DNA of 64,000 nucleotides, taken from Dipteronia dyeriana (taxonomy: Eukaryota > Streptophyta > Magnoliopsida > Sapindales > Sapindaceae). The notes below the pieces were generated by a model. The model saw only the letters and a program-made list of their open reading frames with translations. It did no database searches and had not been told where the DNA came from. A program made the position numbers and the translations under genes. The first letter of the stretch is position 1; each line of letters starts with the position of its first letter. This document shows positions 57,995 to 64,000 of this stretch, piece by piece. Location of the stretch: assembly GCA_032871835.1 (NCBI GenBank), contig CM065295.1:88157819-88221818 (forward strand), given 5' to 3'.

Positions 57995-58978
57995 GTTTCA
58001 TAATATTGCTACTTTATGTTGATGACATGTTAGTAGCTGGTGCAGACTGGGAAGATATTAACAACTTGAAGAAGCAACTATCGAGTGAGTTCAAGATGAA
58101 GGACTTAGGTGCAGTAAAGCAAATCCTTTGAATGAGAATTAGCAGAGACGAACAGATGGGTACTTTGCAACTATCTCAGACAGTTTATATTCGTAGGGTG
58201 TTACAGAGATTCAACATGGGCGATGCAAAGCCGGTCAGAACACCATTAGCTAGTCACTTCAGATTGTCCAAGGAGCAGTGTCCAGAGACGGATAAAGAAA
58301 AAAAACTTCATGGCTAGAGTACCATATGCCTCAGCCATTGGAAGTCTGATGTATGCCATGGTTTGCACTAGACCAGATATTTCCCATGCAGTGGGAGTTT
58401 TGAGCAGACACATGTCTAATCCAGGCAAGCAACACTGGGAAGCAGTGACGTGAATCCTAAGGTACCTGCGGGGTACGACAAAGAAGTGTCTAACCTTCAA
58501 GAGAGATGAACTCAAGCTGGAAGGTTATGTGGATTATGATTTTACTGGAGAGGTGGATCACAGGAGAAGGACCACCATGTATGTGTTCACAATGGAGAGC
58601 ACCGCTATTAATTGGGTTTCTCAGTTGTAGAAGATAGTGATAATATCTACAACTGAAGCAAAGTATGTGGCTATGACAGAAGCTAGCAAGGAGCTTATAT
58701 GGTTACAAGGGCTGTTAGCAGAGTTGGGATTCGAGCAATTGATAAATATGTTGCACAGTGATAGTCAGAGTGTTATACACTTAGCCAAGAATTCAACGTT
58801 CCATTATAGGACCAAACATATAGGACTGCTGTATCATTTCATTCCGTTGTTAATAGACAATGGAGTGTTAAAGCTTGTGAAGATCGCATGGAGTAAGAAT
58901 CCAGCTAATATGTTAACCAAGTCAGTCACTACGGAGAAACTAGAGTTGTGTGCAGCTTCAGTAGGTCTTCAAGGTTGA
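57995..58978 (+). pseudogene. Copia RT C-terminal half and RNase H, deletion derivative
   Basis: It opens with LLLYVDDMLVAG and FKMKDLGAVKQIL, then a stop, RISRDEQMGTLQLSQTVYIR, a frameshift near 58305, VPYASAIGSLMYAMVCTRPD and HMSNPGKQHWEAV followed by a stop. RNase H is open from 58637: STTEAKYVAMTEASKELIWL, LHSDSQSVIHLAKN and HIGLLYHFIPLLI. The family normally has RTKHI-DIRYHF at the last place. Three breaks and the missing N-terminal two-thirds of pol make it inactive. Confidence 0.88.
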
Positions 58979-59070
58979 AGACAAAAGAGGATGAGTGCAC
59001 CGTACCTGTCCACTAGTCATCGAGGAAGGAAGAAGAAGTCTACTCTAGTTTCAGTCTTCAAATGGGAGAT

Positions 59071-59435
59071 TGTTGGGTTGTGAAGCCTGAATCCTATTAT
59101 GTTTAAGATTGGTTCTCTATTCTATTTAGGAGTATTTTATTGTTTTATTTAGGAAAGGATTCCTACTAGTTTTAGGCTAGACCTTATTATAAATACTCAT
59201 GTAATTCTTGTGTGTAATATGTGCTGCATAGAGAGGAGAGAAAAGAATATTGAGCATTGTAAGGAGAGAGATATTGCTTCACTATTGTAAACACCGATTT
59301 CATAGTGGATGTTGAGTGCATGTGCGTTCTGTGAACGTAGGCTTACGCGGAACCACGTAAAATCTCGTGCCTTTTATATTTCTTTTCGTTGTGTGTTTGT
59401 TTGTGCATATTCCCTAAGCTGATACACCCACAACA
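59071..59435 (+). repeat. 3' LTR of the deleted Copia
   Basis: 365-bp copy of 57107-57470. Begins directly after the purine tract. Confidence 0.88.
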
Positions 59436-59860
59436 CCACCAACCAAAGACAAAAAAAAACGGTAACTGAAGACGTAAAAATCATGATTTTTTTTCTATTT
59501 TTATTTTGGGATGAAGTGGGGATGATTTTATCGATATAAGGGCCTTTTTTTAGATTTCGCTAAGGAGCCTCAGAATAGTCAAGACTCTGCCGACCACCAT
59601 CGACCACCACTCTCAATCTCATCTCTATCTCTCTCCCTCTCATCTCTCTCTCTATCGAAGCAAAACATAAAAAAGCTAAGGAAGACGAAGAAGAAAGAGA
59701 ATATGGTGATGATGACCGATTTTAATCTTTTTGTTTGATTTTGTACTTTTTTTCTTTTTCGATTTGAATCTAGTTGAGACTTGAAAGGAGAATAAATGTT
59801 TGGGAGTTGTTATGGTGGCAATGTCGATCGATTCACAGGTGGTGGTGGATGATTTGGGGT

Positions 59861-59866
<6 letters not shown>

Positions 59867-59914
<48 letters not shown>
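59867..59914. repeat. (GA)n microsatellite
   Basis: About 45 bp of pure GA repeats. The CT-rich block at 59610-59655 is related low complexity. Confidence 0.95.
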
Positions 59915-59917
<3 letters not shown>

Positions 59918-60210
59918 GGGAGAGAGCGAGAGATGAAGGTGATTTGGGGAAATTTGGATTTGGCATCGTATTGGGTAATGGGCATGTATGATGTATGGGT
60001 GATCAGGTTAAAAGAAATTACTACACGAACCGAAGGAACTTAATTGGAGCCCCCTTGAGGAAGGTTCTGGTTCCGTCGGAGCCGGAACATACGGTTCAAA
60101 ACCGGGAACCGGAAGTGAACCGAACCGGGGTCCTATTAACACGTGAGTTGTCAACATTAGTTGAAAAGTTTTTTATAAAAATAAAATAAAATTGAAAAGT
60201 CAAGCATTAC

Positions 60211-61921
60211 TTAGTTTTTGTTAGCATTTTAGGAGAATGTGGTTTCATGAAAACGTGAAATAGTATCAGCGTCGGTGATGGAGCAGTTCAGCAAGTCTCG
60301 TGTCGGATGGCCATCACACATGTTTGAGTAATGAAATCGTGCAACTTATATGCTAGATTAATATGAGTTAACATAATTTTGTTGCATAGAATAACGACAG
60401 TCGGATAACGGTTTAGTGTTGATAATATTGACTAACGTGGACCGTGGACGTTTGAGTGAAATATGAGTAAGATTTTCCGGGTTCTATTTTTGATGTCATA
60501 AAACGTGCACTTAACAAATTATATAGTCAAACATTGAATTTCTTAAAATTTATTATTTATATGATTTTAAATTCCATGACATCAAAATTTACAATATCAT
60601 AATATTTTTGTATCTCCTTTTACTATTTGTCTCTTTATAAAATGAGTCGTTATTAGTTTTTTCTCTACGGTAACCGGCAGCGGCAGGCGGCAGGCGGCGG
60701 GTGGAATTCAAATCAATCACAAAAGAACTTGCACATAAATTGTAATCAAGAATATTAGAACATTTTCAAAGTAATTATATAATTTTGAGTTTTTAGACAG
60801 TGATACATCACCATTTTTATTTATTATGAGTCTATTTTTTAAAATATATATATATAGTAATATATATTCACATCTCCAATATAATTATATCTAGTCAAAT
60901 ATACATCCATTTTATAAACAATCATAATAAAGTAATTATTACATTCTCTCTCCTATTTTAGTTTAGCTTTAATATTGTTAATAATCTTAGTCGGTATTTC
61001 TAGAAAAGTTTAAAGAATTAGAAACTCAACTCTATATTCTTTAACTTTTTATTTGCCACATCATCTCCATATTGAAGTTAGATAATTGCAATTGAGAGAG
61101 TTTTTTTAACTTTTTAAATATCTATCATACGTGACAATCAATTTACTTCAAATACATATTTGCATTAGAGATACTCTTATATTTATACTAATATTAAAAT
61201 CAATTCATGTAATCTTCAAAACCCATTAAGGAATAAACACGAAAAACACAAACAAAGATGAAACCAAAACAACACACGAAAAGAGAGAGAGTAGTACCCG
61301 TTAAAGCTGCTCTTTATATGTGGGGAGATTCGACAATAGTTCGTCTAAGAGAGACGACTAACCAAAACGCTTCCCCGGCGGTGATGTGTCGATGGTGGCA
61401 ACTAGCTATGGAGCAGAGGTGACTAGGGTGTGATGAGAACAAAGAGACAGACATGCATAAACTTGATCCCTATTTTTTTTTATGAAAAGTTACGTAAACA
61501 TTGCTGAATTTATACAACATTGTATCAAGTTATATATATTTTTTTAAAATAGAGTGCTATTTTATCCAAATTTGATATCTAAATTTGATACACAATATTG
61601 GTGTTCAAATGATGTAACATCACTACAATTTGATAATAGATTATAGTGATCTCACATCATTTAGAATATTATTATTTTCGAAACCCACACCAATCTCCTA
61701 TGATTTCCGTTGACTAATGGTTCGACTTAAAGATTCAAGGATAATAATAATTGAAATCCATTTCAATCCAATTTGCACAAATCAATTCCAAAAAAAAAAA
61801 AACCCATCTTCAATCAAATCATACAACCCAATTTAACAAAAAAACAATTTGCAACAGAATTTTTTAAAAATTATATTCAATCAAATTGCACAAATTAATC
61901 ATCTCTCTTTTTATTATTTGC

Positions 61922-61971
<50 letters not shown>

Positions 61972-62107
61972 AGTTTTTTTCTCTACATTTATCTAACTAC
62001 CAAGGAGTAAATTAGTCTTTTTTCTCTACGAAAATTAATAAATTATTTAATAATTAATATAAACAAGAAAATCAAAATTATATATATAAAGGTAGGATTT
62101 GACATCC
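60211..62107. other. Intergenic
   Basis: No supported gene. ggcagcggcaggcggcaggcggcggg at 60675-60703 is a short GGCAGGC repeat. (CT)n(AT)n lies at 61928-61970. Confidence 0.4.
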
Positions 62108-62193
62108 ATGGCTTCCTCCAGCTTATGTAGCATGGAATGGAAGAGGCCTACACCTCCTCAACGGAATGTTCTCAAGCTATTCTTCTCTGAGGT
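62108..62193 (+). CDS. Possible short first exon
   Basis: ATG at 62108 opens MASSSLCSMEWKRPTPPQRN followed by VLKLFFSE, and GAG/GTATTT at 62192-62194 looks like a donor. Codon choice and residue mix are more protein-like than the surroundings. No continuation was found before the window ends, and the TIR element at 62353-63530 would sit in the intron. I do not recognise the protein. Confidence 0.3.
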
Positions 62194-62767
62194 ATTTTTG
62201 ATTGTTTGATCTTTTAACAAGTGCTAATTAATTTAATGGTTAACACAAACACACGTATATATATAAAATATTTCACTTTTGTTTTAGATAATGTACATTC
62301 AAGTATATATTTTACATTATAGTTCTAATCGTGAGTGAAAATGGTGAGATATGACATTTTTTTTTTTTACGTGTGTTACAGTGATGTCACGACGTTAATA
62401 ACTTAAGTTTAAAAGGCACCTATTATGGTGAACTACCCAAATTGCCCTTAAATAATCTTTTTTTTAATCCCATTGTGTTTCCATATACACTTTGAAAACG
62501 ATAACTCCTCTCTCTCTTAAAAAAACTTGTCTCTCTCCAGATTATGCAGAAGAAGATAACATACATTTGTGATATTCGTTTATATATTTTTATATATTTC
62601 GTTGTGGTTTAACAATGTATCCATTCTTTATAATTTGTTGTCCAGTCTTTGTATGAACATTTTATTTTTCAAAGGATCGAGCATTTTATTTTTGAAAATA
62701 ATGTTTAGTTAAATCGAGCATATTTGTAGCAAAAACGAGTTTTTTTTAACATGATCAAGCTTATTTT

Positions 62768-63245
62768 TAAAAGAATCGAGCATATTTTTGAAAGAATTGA
62801 AAGAATCGAGCATATTTTTAAAAGAATCGAAAGAATCGAACATTTGTCAAAGGATCAATAAATTTTCAAAGAATAGATAATATTTTTCAAAGGATCGAGA
62901 TTTTTTTCAAAGGATCGAGAATATTTGTCAAATGATCGAGATTTTTTTTCAAAGGATCGAGAATATTTTTCAAAGGATCGATAGTTTTTTTTTAAAATGA
63001 TCGAGAATATTTTTTAAAGGATCGATAATTTTTATCAAATGATCGAGAATTTTTTCAAAGAATCGAGAATATTTTTCAAAGGATCGAGAATTCTTTTTCA
63101 AATGATCGAGAATTCTTTTCAAAGGATCGAGATTTTTTTTTAGAAAATTAGGTTTAGTTAAATCGAGTATATTTGTAGCGAATTCGAGCATATATTAGAA
63201 AGAATCGAGGATTTTTTTTCAAAGGATCGAGAATATTTTTTTAAA
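62768..63245. repeat. Minisatellite of caaaggatcgagaat(a)ttttt units
   Basis: At least a dozen units of about 20-23 bp, most containing GGATCGAGA or TGATCGAGA separated by T-runs. Units alternate GGATCGAGAAT and TGATCGAGAAT forms. Confidence 0.9.
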
Positions 63246-63261
63246 GTACTGACCAGAAAAA

Positions 63262-63362
63262 AAAAAGCTCCGGGGGTGCTGCCCCCTGTCCCCCCGCGAG
63301 CTGACTGTCGCAAGCTCGGCGGGGAGCTCGACCACCGAATGCGTCTGCGTAACGCATGAGTT
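63262..63362. other. GC-rich hairpin block
   Basis: gctccgggggtgctgccccctgt forms a GGGGG/CCCCC hairpin. Then come cgcgagctgac...gcaagctcgg and atgcgtctgcgtaacgcat, another hairpin. Its composition differs sharply from the flanking AT-rich DNA. Confidence 0.6.
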
Positions 63363-63530
63363 TCAACGAAACTTTCTCTCTTTATTTTATAACTCACTGT
63401 AAAAAATGAATGAAAGATTCTGATAGAACAACTATTGGGGGCATTTTTATCCGTTTATCATAATTTGTGTTTTTTAAATATAAGTTATTAAAGCAGTGAT
63501 AATGTTGAAACGTCACCTTAAAAAATGCTA

Positions 63531-64000
63531 TTTATTTTTTGAACTCTTCTAAGCGAAGGGCTTCGGATGCAAAATACCCATCAGATTTCCGAAGAGATGG
63601 CCAACTTTTCACTCACTCATTATTCAATATATTGTTTTCAAAGAGACACTTGAAAGCTGCAGATAAGAAATAATTTGCTTTGTAAAAAACATTTGAATTA
63701 TTCAAAACCATATATACAAAAATGATCATTTAGCATTCCACTATATAAATATGTGTTGTATATGATGCAATAACCATTCCTTTTTGTTTTGGTGCGAGAT
63801 CCGGCCACTATCAGATCATCAATATTGGAGAGAGACTACTGAGACTCTTATTGTTGGGTCTCCCCACACCTGTTTTAACATCTCTAAGAATTTTATTTTA
63901 TTTTATTTTTTCATCTCTTAGGGACCACTACACCTTCGTTAAAGCAATACTAACTAAAACAATTTCAGATAGTTATAACATTACTATAATAAGTACTGGT
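63531..64000. other. Intergenic to window end
   Basis: No supported feature. ttttattttattttatttt at 63892-63910 is low complexity. Confidence 0.35.

Larger units (their letters stand above)
57107..59435 (+). mobile_element. Internally deleted Copia element with both LTRs
   Basis: LTRs 57107-57470 and 59071-59435 are about 93-95% alike by eye and start TGTTGGG, ending CACAAC(A). The primer site tggtattagagcc follows at 57471, and a purine tract (aatgggagat) precedes the 3' LTR. The 1.6-kb interior has a non-coding leader and then jumps into the RT C-terminal half. gag, protease, integrase and the RT N-terminus are missing. No convincing 5-bp duplication was found (tcact / ccacc). Confidence 0.88.
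56275..60210. mobile_element. Older TIR element interrupted by the Copia insertion
   Basis: The left end (taatgttaagctttc..., aaaaaacttttcagatgatgttaacacgt, ccccggttcagttcc) and right end (inverse of ggaagtgaaccgaaccgggg, tattaacacgtgagttgtcaacat, aaaagttttttat, aagcattac) align as inverse repeats of over 100 bp with indels. Everything between, including the Copia at 57107-59435, would be internal. Superfamily unclear. Its left terminus is like the MITE at 21836. Confidence 0.5.
62353..63530. mobile_element. 1.18-kb TIR element with internal minisatellite
   Basis: The left end (gacattttttt...gttacagtgatgtcacgacgttaataacttaagtttaaaagg) and the right end (inverse: agcattttttaaggtgacg...tcactgctttaataacttatatttaaaa) are inverted repeats of about 100 bp with mismatches. 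No coding region. Contains the minisatellite and GC-rich block listed separately. The class is unknown. Confidence 0.6.

Noticed and set aside
62970..63191. 73-codon repetitive Lys/Leu/Asp ORF
   Set aside because: Translation of the GATCGAGA minisatellite; the periodic protein has no other support.
62768..63245. CRISPR-like spaced repeats
   Set aside because: Units are degenerate and contiguous without unique spacers, and this is plant nuclear DNA.

Overview
This is AT-rich nuclear DNA from a flowering plant. Evidence: genes with GT-AG introns, CYP76-type cytochromes P450, plant LTR retrotransposons primed by initiator tRNA-Met, an endogenous caulimovirid (plant pararetrovirus), and many MITE-type repeats. 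The P450 sequences look core-eudicot, possibly asterid; I cannot name the species.

Layout. 1-2.6 kb: right end of a PIF/Harbinger-type DNA transposon carrying a MYB/SANT-like accessory gene, then small inverted-repeat elements. 2.9-19.6 kb: one complete minus-strand Ty1/Copia retrotransposon (LTRs 2917-3282 and 19265-19633, target duplication AAAAG on both sides, tRNA-Met primer site at 19252). Its leader has been split by an 8.3 kb endogenous caulimovirid (about 10669-18972) sitting in a TA microsatellite. The virus has a broken movement/capsid/protease/RT/RNase H polyprotein and one intact downstream ORF. The Copia also carries an unexplained 273-residue ORF between leader and gag. 19.6-28.5 kb: gene-poor repeat debris (a 588-bp foldback, SINE-like units, MITEs, Copia and Gypsy relics).

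28.6-42.1 kb: the main genic feature, a minus-strand tandem cluster of three apparently intact CYP76-like P450 genes (531, 532 and 522 residues). All share one phase-0 intron just before the I-helix. The second and third copies are close paralogues, and a scrap of a fourth lies downstream of the first. Several MITEs, including an internally deleted relative of the 5'-end Harbinger element, and an LTR remnant lie between them. CYP76 enzymes usually oxidise monoterpenoids or diterpenoids, so the cluster is a candidate specialised-metabolism locus.

42.1-53.3 kb: two further genes on the minus strand. One is a 673-residue BED-finger/DUF659/hAT-dimerisation protein that looks domesticated. The other is a 177-residue twin-CX9C (CHCH) protein of probable mitochondrial location, with a likely long 5' intron. 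53.3-64 kb: repeats again, namely a hAT MITE with 8-bp target duplication, an internally deleted Copia with both LTRs nested in an older inverted-repeat element, a short possible first exon at 62108, and a TIR element containing a minisatellite and a GC-rich hairpin block.

The regions do not form one pathway. What joins them is layered insertion: DNA transposon relatives at both ends, a virus inside a retrotransposon, a retrotransposon inside a TIR element, all around a tandemly expanding P450 cluster. Splice sites, junctions and alignments were all read by eye.
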